Below are positions 8,052 to 17,009 of a DNA stretch of 64,000 nt, piece after piece; the stretch's first letter is position 1; every line of letters starts with the position of its first letter. The translations under genes and the position numbers were made by a program. The stretch lies in the NCBI RefSeq assembly GCF_037200945.1, contig NZ_JBBCGP010000001.1:496001-560000 (forward strand), written 5' to 3'. Below the pieces are notes generated by a model. That model searched no databases, was not told the DNA's origin, and saw only the letters and a program-made list of their open reading frames with translations. The DNA comes from Methylovirgula sp. (GTDB taxonomy: Bacteria > Pseudomonadota > Alphaproteobacteria > Rhizobiales > Beijerinckiaceae).

Positions 8052-8288
8052 TCAGGCCATCGCCGGCTCAGCTTCGCGCAGGGCGGTGATTTGCAGAAAC
8101 ACGTCCTTCGGATCGATGCCGGGGTGATTATCCGGCAGCAGATCCAGCGTCATTGCAGAAATCTTAGCCAACAGCTCGTCGAGCGTCGGCGCATCGGCGG
8201 CTGCCGGAACATCGTCGCAATGCCCGCTCCAGACTTTCGCCTCATCGTCCCAAACAGAGGAAATCGTAAAGATCACCGGCTTTGACAT
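8052..8288 (-). CDS. HicB-like (DUF1902) antitoxin
   Basis: 78 residues starting MSKPVIFTISSVWDDEAKVW. It has the partial RNase-H-like HicB fold, WSGHCDDVPAAADAPTLDELLAKI, as in DUF1902 proteins, and would bind and block the HicA product encoded immediately downstream. No separate DNA-binding domain is visible, so autoregulation, if any, would need another contact. It lies between an exported hydrolase and an acetyltransferase. Confidence 0.78.
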   Translation of the reverse strand: MSKPVIFTISSVWDDEAKVWSGHCDDVPAAADAPTLDELLAKISAMTLDLLPDNHPGIDPKDVFLQITALREAEPAMA

Positions 8289-8352
8289 TTCGCTTACTCC
8301 GACTCCCGGTATTTATCACATTATGCGAAACGGCGGGAGGCTTAGGCTAAAG

Positions 8353-8907
8353 TCACGGCTGCGCCTTCACATGCAACCGCACGTGCACTGTATCGCCCTC
8401 CCAGCGCTGGACCATCGGCAGGCCGATATGCTGAAAGACGTGGAGCATGGCCAGATTGTCGGCGAGCGTGTCGGCTTCGAGATAAGTCAGCCCGTTGGCG
8501 CGAGCGATCTCGACGATCTGTTGCATTAACAGATTGCCCATGCCGCGGCCCTGATAGCCATCGACGATGGTGAAGGCGAGCTCGGCCGAAAGCGGCGGAT
8601 CGCCGCCGTCGAGCGCGAAATAGCTGACGCCACCGATAACGATCTCGTCTTCGCCCGCGCCGATCGTGACCAGCAGCGCGGCGTCGCGACGGAAATCGAC
8701 GCCGATGATGTGCAGAAGCTCCGCCTCGGTGACTTCCGCGCGTTGATCGAAGAAGCGCGCATGAATCGTCCCCGGCCCGAGCGTGTGGAAAGCGCGGCGG
8801 ATTTTCGGCGCGTCGTCATCGCGCACGGCGCGTAATGTGACAGGCGTGCCGTCATCGAGGATGACCGGCAGCGACAGTTTTGAAAAATCGGTCAGCTTCT
8901 CGCACAT
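8353..8907 (-). CDS. GNAT-family N-acetyltransferase
   Basis: 184 residues. The N-terminus GTPVTLRAVRDDDAPKIRRAF is the start of the GNAT fold. The acetyl-CoA-binding loop is GYQGRGMGNLLMQQIV, followed by LTYLEADTLADN and a final helix. The layout resembles the acetyltransferase domains of Pat-like protein-lysine acetyltransferases, but the large acyl-CoA-synthetase-like part is absent, so it is a stand-alone enzyme. The substrate is unknown. It is divergent from the cysteine-cluster protein gene. Confidence 0.8.
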   Translation of the reverse strand: MCEKLTDFSKLSLPVILDDGTPVTLRAVRDDDAPKIRRAFHTLGPGTIHARFFDQRAEVTEAELLHIIGVDFRRDAALLVTIGAGEDEIVIGGVSYFALDGGDPPLSAELAFTIVDGYQGRGMGNLLMQQIVEIARANGLTYLEADTLADNLAMLHVFQHIGLPMVQRWEGDTVHVRLHVKAQP

Positions 8908-8984
8908 GCGAACTGGTCATACCAAGCCGGGCCGGACACCGATATTGGGCAAATCGCACCGGCCATCCGTGTTAGGTTCGTCGC

Positions 8985-9425
8985 ATGGCCGAAACCCTGC
9001 CCCGCGCCTGCGGCGCCTGCTCGCTCTGCTGCAAACTGTTGCCGATCGCCGCGCTGGACAAGCCGCACGATCGCTGGTGCGTGCATTGCCGGCCGGGCGC
9101 TGGCGGCTGCACGATCTACGAGACGCGGCCCGAGCCTTGCCGCAGCTTTTCCTGTCATTGGCTCGCGGATGCGAGCTTTGGCGAGCATTGGTTCCCGCAG
9201 AAGGCGAAAATGCTGGTGCAGGTCGTCACCGTCCAGGACGCGAATTACGACCAGTTCGTCGATGTGCACGTCGAGCGGGCCGCGGCAGATCCCTGGCGGC
9301 GCGAGCCCTATATCGGCGACCTCGAACGCCTCGCCGCCTACCCGCGTACGTTGGTGCGCATCTTCCGCGGCGACCGCACCTTTATCGTGCGGCCGGGCGA
9401 GACGCTCGAAGTCAAACGCGCCTGA
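8985..9425 (+). CDS. YkgJ-like cysteine-cluster protein
   Basis: 146 residues with the N-terminal pattern CGACSLCCK, then CVHC, GCTIYETRPEPCRSFSCHW. These cysteines match the YkgJ (putative Zn/Fe-chelating) family, whose members are thought to bind a metal or cluster. The C-terminal half is rich in basic and aromatic residues and has no motif I recognise. Function is unknown. Confidence 0.8.
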   Translation: MAETLPRACGACSLCCKLLPIAALDKPHDRWCVHCRPGAGGCTIYETRPEPCRSFSCHWLADASFGEHWFPQKAKMLVQVVTVQDANYDQFVDVHVERAAADPWRREPYIGDLERLAAYPRTLVRIFRGDRTFIVRPGETLEVKRA

Positions 9426-9500
9426 CTTGCGGAACAAAGCTGCGCCGTGCCGCATTTCCTTGGGTGCCTCATCGCGCGGCGCGAACAGGAGGATGATCCG

Positions 9501-9704
9501 ATGAGCAAACTTTCGAGCAAGGGCCGCGATTCGCTGCCCGCCAAGAACTTTGCCGGCCCCGGCCGCTCCTATCCGGTCGAGGATGCCGCCCATGCGCGCA
9601 ATGCCAAGGCCCGTGCCTCGCAGGCCGTCAAAGCCGGCCGCATGAGCAAGGCCGAAGAATCCAAAATCGACGCCAAGGCCGACAAGGAATTGCACAAGAA
9701 GTAA
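9501..9704 (+). CDS. Small basic DUF6582-like protein
   Basis: 67 residues. The start at 9501 has AGGAGG 7 bases upstream; the frame is open to 9447 but that start has no such site. The sequence SSKGRDSLPAKNFAGPGRSYPVED followed by a helical region rich in Ala, Lys and Glu matches short proteins found in many proteobacteria and phages. Function unknown. Confidence 0.7.
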   Translation: MSKLSSKGRDSLPAKNFAGPGRSYPVEDAAHARNAKARASQAVKAGRMSKAEESKIDAKADKELHKK

Positions 9705-9714
9705 GACGCCGGCG

Positions 9715-11025
9715 TTAGGCTGCGGCCTCGACCTTCTCGATCAGATGTTTCCGCCAAACGTACCAGGCAAGCAGCGCGACGGGCGCACCGATGAACGATG
9801 TCGCGACGAAGAAGTTGGTGAAGCCCAATCGATCGATGATGAAGCCTGACGTGCCGGCGAGAAAACTGCCGGGCAACGCGCAAAGCGACGTCAGAAGCGC
9901 ATATTGGCTCGCCGCAAATGCGGTCGAGGTCAGCGTCGACATGTAAGTGATGAGCACGATCGAGGCGAACGCATAGGCAAAACTGTCGATGCTTACTGTC
10001 GTGGCGAAGAGCCAGAAGTCATGGCCGTGGCCGCCGCGCGCCGCGAGATAGGCGAGCGCCAGATGCGAGGCCGAGGCGAACACCGTCCCTATGAGCAGCG
10101 TCGCCATGATCCCGATGCGCGTGATGACGAGGCCCGCGAGGAATGTGCCGCCCAGCGCGACCCAGAAGCCGAAAAGCTTCGTGACCGTGGCGATATCCGA
10201 ATCCGAATAGTGTAAGTGTTTGAACAAAGGGAATGCCATCGCGCTCGACACATAGCCGGGCATGCGGAAACCAGCGACGAGCAGCAGGATCGGGATACCC
10301 ATCGTCCCAAGCCGCGTGAGCAATTCCTTGATCGGCGTGAAGATCGTCTCGACGAAATTGCCCTGCGCGACATGCGCTTTGAGATCGGACGGCGGCTCCG
10401 GCGCCATGAGCGCGGCGATCATGCCCGGCCCCATGCAGGCCGCCATGCAGAGATAGGCCGCGCGCCAGCCATAGGCATCGGCGAGGTAAAGCGCGCCAGC
10501 GCCGGAGACGAGATTGCCGATGCGCCAGCCGATCTCCGACCATGACGACATGAGGCCAGCGCGTTCCGGCGGCGCGACGGTGATGCGCCAGCCGTCGATA
10601 ACGATATCCTGCGTCGCGCCGGCAAAACCCAACGTCAGCGAGAAGACGATCGTCCAGGCGAGCCAATGCGCCGGATTGCCGAAGGCGACGCCGGCGAGCG
10701 CAAGAGCGACGCCGATCTGCGAAACGATGATCCAGCCGCGCCGGCGGCCGAGAAGGCGGCTGAAGATCGGCGCGTCATATTGATCGAGAAACGGCGCCCA
10801 GACGAATTTGAACTTATAGGCGAGCGTCAGTTCGCTCATCAGGCCGACAATGCCGAGCGGCACGTTGGCTTCCGACAGCCACGCCGATTGCGTGATGTAG
10901 ACGAGCAGAAACGGGATGCCTGAGCTGAAGCCGAGCCCGAGCATGGCGCGGATGCGCGGATCGGCGGCGAGATCGCGCAGCGACCGCGCGGTTGACGAAT
11001 TTGCGGGGAGAGCTTGTTCCTGCAT
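9715..11025 (-). CDS. ampG: AmpG-family muropeptide MFS transporter
   Basis: 436 residues with about 12 membrane segments. LGFSSGIPFLL near residue 32 and QDIVIDGWRI are AmpG signatures. AmpG imports GlcNAc-anhydroMurNAc peptides released by lytic transglycosylases, for peptidoglycan recycling and, in some species, beta-lactamase induction. A lytic transglycosylase (40560) and an L,D-transpeptidase-like gene (11542) are also in this window but not in the same operon. Confidence 0.85.
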   Translation of the reverse strand: MQEQALPANSSTARSLRDLAADPRIRAMLGLGFSSGIPFLLVYITQSAWLSEANVPLGIVGLMSELTLAYKFKFVWAPFLDQYDAPIFSRLLGRRRGWIIVSQIGVALALAGVAFGNPAHWLAWTIVFSLTLGFAGATQDIVIDGWRITVAPPERAGLMSSWSEIGWRIGNLVSGAGALYLADAYGWRAAYLCMAACMGPGMIAALMAPEPPSDLKAHVAQGNFVETIFTPIKELLTRLGTMGIPILLLVAGFRMPGYVSSAMAFPLFKHLHYSDSDIATVTKLFGFWVALGGTFLAGLVITRIGIMATLLIGTVFASASHLALAYLAARGGHGHDFWLFATTVSIDSFAYAFASIVLITYMSTLTSTAFAASQYALLTSLCALPGSFLAGTSGFIIDRLGFTNFFVATSFIGAPVALLAWYVWRKHLIEKVEAAA

Positions 11026-11147
11026 CGGCCTCGATCCGGCGACTCAACATTCAGGCGTTACCGCATCTCTCTGACATTTGCCTGTCAGCACCGGGCTGCG
11101 GCGCTTATATCAGCGCAAACGACAAGGAAGGGAATCGGTTGATACGC

Positions 11148-11525
11148 ATGTCTTCTTCGGTCGCCAAGGCGATCACCGCGCTCGATGTGCTGGTTGCAAG
11201 CGGCTTTGCGCTGGCCGGTCTCTTTCATCCGCAAGCAGTTTTGCCGGCGGGTGAAGCTCCGACGCCGGGCTCGGCGATCTTTGCCGTGTATGCCGCGGCG
11301 CGGACGCTTCCGCTCGCCATCTTCGTGCTGATCGCGATTTTCAAAAACTGGCGGCAGACATTGATCGTCCTCGGCATCCTCGCCGGCACAATCCAGTTTC
11401 TGGATTTCTTCGTCGGCGTCGCCCAGCACGACGCCGGAAAGGCGCTTGGTCCGCTTGTGCTCGCAATCCTGCAATTCGCGGCGGTTTACGCTTTGCGCCG
11501 CAATCCCGATCAGCGGGAGGTTTGA
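11148..11525 (+). CDS. Small four-helix membrane protein of unknown function
   Basis: 125 residues from the ATG at 11148. A TTG at 11139 in the same frame has better spacing to the AAGGAAGGG site, so the true start may be there. Four hydrophobic segments are visible: ALDVLVASGFALAGLF, AVYAAARTLPLAIFVLIAIF, LIVLGILAGTIQFLDFFVG and LGPLVLAILQFAAVYAL. I do not recognise a family. It is divergent from ampG. Confidence 0.6.
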   Translation: MSSSVAKAITALDVLVASGFALAGLFHPQAVLPAGEAPTPGSAIFAVYAAARTLPLAIFVLIAIFKNWRQTLIVLGILAGTIQFLDFFVGVAQHDAGKALGPLVLAILQFAAVYALRRNPDQREV

Positions 11526-11541
11526 TAAGGCGGCTGGCCGC

Positions 11542-12780
11542 TCAGTTCATCCCGGCGACGACAACCAGGCGTTTGACCTGGCCGGCGCGATAGGCATCGA
11601 GGAAGGCCTGGTAATTGCGGAAGGAGACGCAGCCGTTGGAATCGCCGCGCGGCCCAAGCATGAACCGGTGAGCGAGGAGACCAACGCGGCCATAAGGATC
11701 GCCGTTGACCGGCAGCAAACGCAGCGCCGCGACACCGTGGAAGAGTTGCTCGCGCGGCTGCAGATCATAGATGCCGGGCGGTGTCGGTCCGCGCATTTTC
11801 TCGCGTACGTAATGCGGATCGTCGAAGGCGTCGCCGAGGCCCGAATGCGCCTCAAGGCGGCGCCCGTTCGGCAAATAAACGGTGTGGGTCGAGATATTAT
11901 AGACCGCCGTATATTGATCGTAAGGCACGACCGCCGCGGACGGGCGCGTGCCTTCGACGACGCCATCTTCCGTTTCGGCATAGGCGAGCGCCTGTCCTTG
12001 ATGGTTGATGCCACCAAAGAGCTTGTCAAAGAACGAATTGTGCGGCGGAGGCGGTGACGGCGGCTCTGAGGCGACTTCGGCTGTCTGTTGTGGGGGCTGC
12101 GGCGCCTGGCGAACGGCGACGCGGGCATGATCTTCGGCCTCGGGAACTTCGAGACCGGTCGGGCGCGGTGCCGGCAGCGGCACACTCGCGACCGTACGCG
12201 ACGAGGGCGGCAGCGGTGCGCTGGCGGCGAGATCCTCGTCCCCCGTCATCGGCAGGACGTTGTCTTTCGCCGGGGTTTCATCCTGCGCCGAGGCGACTTC
12301 ATCGCCTGGAATGCGCGCGGTCAGGGCTTGCGGCTCGACGGGGGGCAGCGGAACCGAGGCGACCTGCGTCGGCATGGCGGCGACTTGGGCCGGCGATGCG
12401 GCTTCTGGGTCAGCGCCGAAGGTCGGCGCCAGCGGCGCGCTCTCGGCAAAAGATTCCCGCGCGGCTTTCAGCGAAAAGGTCGGGTCGATGAAGGGGCTAT
12501 AGACATTCGCCGCGACATGCGGGGCGGGAGCGGGAACCTCAACTGCCTGAGCAAGTTGCGGCTTGAGGAGTGTAGGGGCTTCGAGAGTCGGCAGTTCGGC
12601 CGGCATCTCGACGACTTTTATTTGCGCATCGGGGTGTACGTAGACGATCCACGCGCCCGCTAAAACCGCGAGTCCAAGGACAACCGCGCCCGGCGCGGCC
12701 TCGGAAAGAAGTTTGCGGAAGAAACCCCGTTTATGACCGTACGAGGCAAAATCCTGCGGCGCGTAAGTCCAGTATGTCAT
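11542..12780 (-). CDS. DUF2778 L,D-transpeptidase-like protein
   Basis: 412 residues. One membrane anchor at about 31-48, then a long Pro/Ala-rich periplasmic linker, then a C-terminal DUF2778 domain. The catalytic signature HRFMLGPRGDSNGC gives His371 and Cys384, as in YkuD-like and Tlde1-like L,D-transpeptidases. It probably trims or cross-links peptidoglycan peptides. Such anchored DUF2778 proteins are frequent in Rhizobiales and seem to be house enzymes rather than secreted toxins; no type VI secretion gene is nearby. Confidence 0.8.
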   Translation of the reverse strand: MTYWTYAPQDFASYGHKRGFFRKLLSEAAPGAVVLGLAVLAGAWIVYVHPDAQIKVVEMPAELPTLEAPTLLKPQLAQAVEVPAPAPHVAANVYSPFIDPTFSLKAARESFAESAPLAPTFGADPEAASPAQVAAMPTQVASVPLPPVEPQALTARIPGDEVASAQDETPAKDNVLPMTGDEDLAASAPLPPSSRTVASVPLPAPRPTGLEVPEAEDHARVAVRQAPQPPQQTAEVASEPPSPPPPHNSFFDKLFGGINHQGQALAYAETEDGVVEGTRPSAAVVPYDQYTAVYNISTHTVYLPNGRRLEAHSGLGDAFDDPHYVREKMRGPTPPGIYDLQPREQLFHGVAALRLLPVNGDPYGRVGLLAHRFMLGPRGDSNGCVSFRNYQAFLDAYRAGQVKRLVVVAGMN

Positions 12781-13131
12781 CCCACCCCGCGTCCTGTGCG
12801 CTACAATTTACGCCTTCTGGCTTGCCGGGACTTGACCACCCTGAGGTGTTGCCCGAATGCCGAGGCCTTTATTTGAGGACGTTTTTAGTTAAATGCCGAT
12901 TAATGACCTTCTCTTTCAGAATAGTGCCGATTGCGGCATTGGCAGGGCAATTCCCCTGCGGTCCTAAGGCTGGCGATTATTTTCGTTGATTATTCTTGCC
13001 TTCGCTCTCCACGGCAGCCTTCCAAAAAAAAATCGCGCGGACAAGCCCGGAACGGCAGAATCCGTGGGTCGCGCGACCGAATCCGGCCCCGCCGCGGCTT
13101 TGATGCAACAATCGATGAGGGGGTCTCGAAG
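12781..13131. other. 351-base intergenic gap
   Basis: This gap lies between the start of the DUF2778 gene and the stop of the GST gene, both on the minus strand. No convincing gene is present. The right end has an inverted repeat CTCGAAGTC/GACTTCGAG (13125-13149, 7-base loop) that overlaps the GST stop codon. The left part must hold the promoter of the DUF2778 gene, but no clear -35/-10 pair was identified. Confidence 0.5.
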
Positions 13132-13788
13132 TCAGAATTCGACTTCGAGTTCGGCCATTTCCTCGGGTTCGGCCTTGGCGTCGGCGACCCACGCCTGCAT
13201 CGGCGGCCAATCCATGATCGTCGCGCAATAGGCTTTGGCGGCCGGGTTGAGCGGGACCCCATAGGTAAGGAATCGCGTCGCGACGGGCGCGTACATCGCG
13301 TCCGCAATGGTCGGCGTCGCGCCATAAAGAAATGGGCCGCCCCACCGCGTCAGGCATTCCTGCCAGATCGTTTGCACGCGGTCGATGTCTGGCTGCGCGC
13401 CGGCAAAGACTTTGAAATGCGAGTGTTGGGCTTTCAGGTTCATCGGCAGGGCCGAGCGGAGATTATGAAAGCCGGAATGGATTTCACCCGAGATCGAACG
13501 GCAATGCGCGCGCGCCGCCTTATCTTTGGGCAACATGCCCGCTTCCGGGTTTCGCTCCGCGAGATATTCGGCGATCGCCAACGTGTCCCACACGCTCACG
13601 TCGCCCTCGGACAGCCGCGGCACCAGCACCGACGGCGCCAGCAGCAGCAATTCGGCCCGGTTCGACGGATCGTCGAGGCTGATGACCTGCTCTTCAACCT
13701 CTAATCCGGCGAGTTGGCACAGCAGCCAGCCGCGGAGGGACCAAGAGGAGTAGTTTTTGCTTGAGATGGTGAGAACGGGACGCGACAT
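13132..13788 (-). CDS. Glutathione S-transferase family protein
   Basis: 218 residues. The thioredoxin-like N-terminal domain starts with LTISSKNYSSWSLRGWLLC, with a candidate catalytic Ser/Tyr in NYSSWS and the cis-proline region APSVLVPRL. The all-helical C-terminal domain follows, with GATPTIADAMYAPVATRFL. The start resembles bacterial GSTs annotated as YfcF-like. The substrate is unknown. Confidence 0.85.
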   Translation of the reverse strand: MSRPVLTISSKNYSSWSLRGWLLCQLAGLEVEEQVISLDDPSNRAELLLLAPSVLVPRLSEGDVSVWDTLAIAEYLAERNPEAGMLPKDKAARAHCRSISGEIHSGFHNLRSALPMNLKAQHSHFKVFAGAQPDIDRVQTIWQECLTRWGGPFLYGATPTIADAMYAPVATRFLTYGVPLNPAAKAYCATIMDWPPMQAWVADAKAEPEEMAELEVEF

Positions 13789-13872
13789 GACCGCTCCTGG
13801 ACGCGAACGGGTTAAACTTTAAGCACACGCCGATATTGCGGCGCAAAACGAAAGACTTTAGCCTTGAAGCAC

Positions 13873-15087
13873 ATGTTGTACCGCGCATACCAGGCTTATT
13901 CGGAAGCCTCTGAGCCGATGCGGATGATGGCGCGCGCTGGCTTGAGCCTTGGCCCGCTGTTTACCGGCTTCAGTGAAGCCACTTACGGCAAACACTTCAC
14001 CGCGGCGCTGGAATTGATTTCCCGCACCAGATTGTCGCACGCTCGGCCGGACTATCGCGTCGAGAGCGTGACGATCGACGGCGAGAAGGTGCCGGTTCAC
14101 GAGGATATCGCCGCTTCGCTTCCCTTCTGCAACCTCGTGCGCTTTCGTAAAGAGAGCGCCCTACCGCTGCCGAAAATGCTGCTCGTCGCGCCCCTCTCCG
14201 GCCATTTCGCGACGCTGCTGCGTGAGACGGTGCGCACCCTGGTGCGCGACCACGAGGTCTATATCACCGATTGGAAGAACGCCCGTGACGTGCCTTTGTC
14301 GGAGGGGCCCTTCGGCTTCGACGATTATGTAGATTACGTCATCCGCTGTCTGGAGCTGATCGGCCCCGGCGCCCATGTCATCGCTGTCTGTCAGCCTTGC
14401 GTTCAGACCCTCGCCGCCGTCTCGATCATGGCCGAACAACGCAACCCCGCCGAGCCGCGCAGCATGACGCTGATGGCAGGCCCGGTCGACGTGCGCGTCA
14501 ATCCGTCGAAGGTGAACGAGCTTGCGACGTCGAAGCCCATGCAATGGTTCGAAGACAATCTGATCGCCCATGTTCCGGATCACCTGCCGGGCGGTGGCCG
14601 ACGGGTCTATCCGGGTTTCGTGCAATTGACCGCGTTCGTGTCGATGAACCCGGAACGCCATCTCAAGGCGCATCGCGATCTCTACGAACATCTCAGCGCC
14701 GGGCGCGAGGCCGAAGCCAAGGCGATCATGGCGTTCTACGACGAATATTTCGCCGTCCTCGATCTGCCGGCGGAATTTTATCTCGAGACGGTCAAGACCG
14801 TATTCCAGGACGCCTCGCTGGCAAAAGGCGAGTTGACCTATCGCGGAAAGAAAGTGAACCCGCGCGCCATTCGCCGCACGGCGCTTCTTACCGTTGAGGG
14901 CGAGCGGGACGACATCTGCTCTGTCGGCCAAACGGCCGCCGCGCATTTGCTCTGTGATGGTCTGCGGCCGCATCTGAAGCGCCATCATTATCAGGTCGGC
15001 GTAGGTCACTACGGCACATTCAGCGGCCGGCGCTGGAACGGCCAGATCTACCCGCAAATCCGCAATCTGGTTCTCGCAATGAATTGA
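13873..15087 (+). CDS. phaZ: Intracellular polyhydroxyalkanoate depolymerase
   Basis: 404 residues from the ATG at 13873; a TTG three codons upstream is rejected. It belongs to the intracellular PHB depolymerase family, which hydrolyses granule-bound polyhydroxybutyrate. The characteristic nucleophile box with Cys instead of Ser is AVCQPC (Cys173), preceded by PLSGHFATLLR and EVYITDWKNARDVP. The conserved His near the C-terminus is in GVGHYGTFSGRRW. It implies the host stores PHB. A cupin gene follows after 45 bases. Confidence 0.93.
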   Translation: MLYRAYQAYSEASEPMRMMARAGLSLGPLFTGFSEATYGKHFTAALELISRTRLSHARPDYRVESVTIDGEKVPVHEDIAASLPFCNLVRFRKESALPLPKMLLVAPLSGHFATLLRETVRTLVRDHEVYITDWKNARDVPLSEGPFGFDDYVDYVIRCLELIGPGAHVIAVCQPCVQTLAAVSIMAEQRNPAEPRSMTLMAGPVDVRVNPSKVNELATSKPMQWFEDNLIAHVPDHLPGGGRRVYPGFVQLTAFVSMNPERHLKAHRDLYEHLSAGREAEAKAIMAFYDEYFAVLDLPAEFYLETVKTVFQDASLAKGELTYRGKKVNPRAIRRTALLTVEGERDDICSVGQTAAAHLLCDGLRPHLKRHHYQVGVGHYGTFSGRRWNGQIYPQIRNLVLAMN

Positions 15088-15132
15088 GTTGGCCCAATGG
15101 GCCGCGGACATGTCGAACGCAGGAGGTTAGAT

Positions 15133-15597
15133 ATGACAGAGGGACATGCTGCCGTTTTAGAAAAAGATTTCGTGCCGCCAAAAGAGCACGAAACCGAGTT
15201 CTCGCACGTCAAACCGGGTGACACCGAGTTCAAGGGGTCGGGCCTGCGTGACTTCTTCCTTTATCGCGACCTCGGCGTCGCCAAAGCGACAAAGGGCCAG
15301 GTGATCGCGCATCTGGTCAAGGCGAATATGCCGCCGACCACCGGCACGGGCTGGCATAAGCACATCGCCGATTTCCAGATCGTCATCATGACGAAAGGCT
15401 GGGCGAGATTCATGTACGAGGACAAGGAAACGCTCGTCGAGGCTGGCGATGTCGTGCACCAGCGTCCCGGCATCACGCATTACCTGTTCGATTATTCGCC
15501 GGACATGGAATATCTCGAAATCGTCGGCCCGGCGGATTTCGGCACTGTCGAGGCGCCCGCCGCGGCCGAGGTGCCGGCACCGACCCCGTGGAAATAG
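15133..15597 (+). CDS. Cupin-domain protein
   Basis: 154 residues from the ATG at 15133, which has AGGAGGT 5 bases upstream. The single cupin barrel has metal-ligand candidates in GTGWHKHIADFQIVIMTKGWA and PGITHYLFDYSP. The C-terminal tail is Pro/Ala-rich. Small cupins like this are often sugar- or acid-binding or dioxygenase-like; no specific role is evident. It lies directly behind phaZ on the same strand. Confidence 0.8.
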   Translation: MTEGHAAVLEKDFVPPKEHETEFSHVKPGDTEFKGSGLRDFFLYRDLGVAKATKGQVIAHLVKANMPPTTGTGWHKHIADFQIVIMTKGWARFMYEDKETLVEAGDVVHQRPGITHYLFDYSPDMEYLEIVGPADFGTVEAPAAAEVPAPTPWK

Positions 15598-15965
15598 GCG
15601 GCGCTCTTTCGCGATCATCGCCGATCTTTTTGAAGCCGGCCGGCACTGACGGCCGGCTTCGCCGTGAATCACGGTTAACGCCGCGGATTCCACAGGTTTT
15701 TCTGCGGCATTCTTCACGCCGCATGGCGCCTTCACTCAGAGCGGCAAACAGCTTCCCCAACGCAACTTTTGAGAGCGCCATGCTTGAGCGCGACCGCGTC
15801 TTGAAGCGTCTGTGACTCGACTTGGGTCCGGACGCGAAGCATTCTCCGCGCCGCGAGGCTGAGTCTGTACGCTTCGCAGATTGTCATAAGAAAATTCCCC
15901 GTCTCAGAACCGGATTTGCAAACCGGCAGAGATGCAACGTCTCCAGCGATTCCACGAGGTAGCCT
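15598..15965. other. 368-base intergenic gap with one strong hairpin
   Basis: The gap separates the cupin gene from aqpZ. An 11-bp stem GAAGCCGGCCG/CGGCCGGCTTC lies at about 15632-15660; it has a T-run before it but none after, so it is not a canonical terminator. No gene with coding character was found in the remaining sequence. Confidence 0.5.
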
Positions 15966-16706
15966 ATGCAAAACGATCTCGTCCGGCGCGTCACCGCCGA
16001 ATTCTTCGGCACGTTTTGGCTCGTCTTCGGCGGCTGCGGCGCAGCCGTCCTTGCCGCAACCTTTCCGCATACCGGCATCGGCTTCGTCGGTGTTGCTTTC
16101 GCCTTCGGTCTCACGGTTCTGACCATGGCTTATGCCGTCGGCCACATTTCCGGCGGCCATTTCAACCCGGCCGTGACGGTCGGCCTATGGTCGGCCGGCC
16201 GGGTCGGCCCCGATACGGTCGTGCCCTATATTATCGCGCAAGTTCTCGGTGCGATCGCCGCGGCGGCGGTTTTGCATGTGATCGCATCGGGTCAAGCCGG
16301 CTGGGTGGCGGGTGGTTTCGCCTCCAATGGCTACGGCGATCTCAGCCCTGGCAAGTACAGCCTGGGGGCCTCCGCCCTGACAGAATTCCTTGCGACTTTC
16401 TTCTTTCTGTTCATCATCATCGGTTCGACATCGAAGGGTGCCGCGGCGGGCTTTGCCGGCATCCCGATCGGCCTTGGCCTGACGCTGATCCATCTCATTA
16501 CGATCCCGGTCACCAACACGTCGGTGAATCCGGCACGCAGCACCGGACCGGCGCTCTTCGCCGGCGGCGCCTATATTTCGCAGCTCTGGCTGTTCTGGCT
16601 GGCGCCGCTCGCGGGCGCCGTCATCGCCGGACTTCTGGCGCGCTGGCTCTATGAGCCTGAAAGCATCGCCGATACGATTGTGGTGGAAGAGCGCCGCGTC
16701 GCCTAA
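15966..16706 (+). CDS. aqpZ: Aquaporin Z
   Basis: 246 residues with six membrane segments and two half-helices carrying the NPA motifs: HFNPAVT (67-69) and VNPARS (188-190). The Arg after the second NPA and a His in HLITIPV fit the narrow water-selective filter of AqpZ rather than a glycerol facilitator. It allows fast osmotic water flow across the inner membrane. A strong hairpin follows at 16719. Confidence 0.95.
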   Translation: MQNDLVRRVTAEFFGTFWLVFGGCGAAVLAATFPHTGIGFVGVAFAFGLTVLTMAYAVGHISGGHFNPAVTVGLWSAGRVGPDTVVPYIIAQVLGAIAAAAVLHVIASGQAGWVAGGFASNGYGDLSPGKYSLGASALTEFLATFFFLFIIIGSTSKGAAAGFAGIPIGLGLTLIHLITIPVTNTSVNPARSTGPALFAGGAYISQLWLFWLAPLAGAVIAGLLARWLYEPESIADTIVVEERRVA

Positions 16707-16718
16707 TATATGCACTCC

Positions 16719-16752
16719 GGGCATCACCGCCGGGTCCACAGCGGTGATGCCC
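16719..16752 (+). terminator. 12-bp perfect hairpin after aqpZ
   Basis: GGGCATCACCGC (16719-16730), a 10-base loop, and GCGGTGATGCCC (16741-16752). The stem is perfect and GC-rich but is followed by ATCTTGTC rather than a T-run, so termination may be inefficient, or it may act on the small downstream gene at 16775. Confidence 0.5.
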
Positions 16753-16774
16753 ATCTTGTCGGGGGAAGTGCGTT

Positions 16775-16996
16775 ATGGGTTGGCACGTTCGTTACATTGA
16801 TCAGGCGCTGAAGCACGAGCTGCTGTCGCAGGAATGGACAACCGAGGAAGAAGCGCTGGAAGATGCGTGGAACCTCGCGCAACAGGACGGGATCGAGATC
16901 ACCGCCGTCGAAGGGCCGGATGAAGAAACCGTGCCGATGGAAGACGTGCAGGCCTGGTTCGATCACCGCATGAAACAAGAGTCCGGACCGGCCTGA
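16775..16996 (+). CDS. Small acidic protein of unknown function
   Basis: 73 residues, starting MGWHVRYIDQALKHELL and rich in Glu and Asp, with a GGGGGAAG ribosome-binding site. No signal peptide or membrane segment. I do not recognise the family. It follows aqpZ after the hairpin and precedes a secreted protein by 13 bases, so the two may be co-transcribed. Confidence 0.6.
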   Translation: MGWHVRYIDQALKHELLSQEWTTEEEALEDAWNLAQQDGIEITAVEGPDEETVPMEDVQAWFDHRMKQESGPA

Positions 16997-17009
16997 GGCA
17001 TCAATTTCC

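Noticed and set aside
15627..15660. Intrinsic terminator after the cupin gene
   Set aside because: The T-run is on the 5' side of the stem on the plus strand and no T-run follows it on either strand, so it is listed only as a hairpin.
15900..15945. CCGGATTTGCAAACCGG stem resembling a tRNA anticodon arm
   Set aside because: No acceptor, D or T arm can be built around it, and no GTTCGA-type T loop is present.
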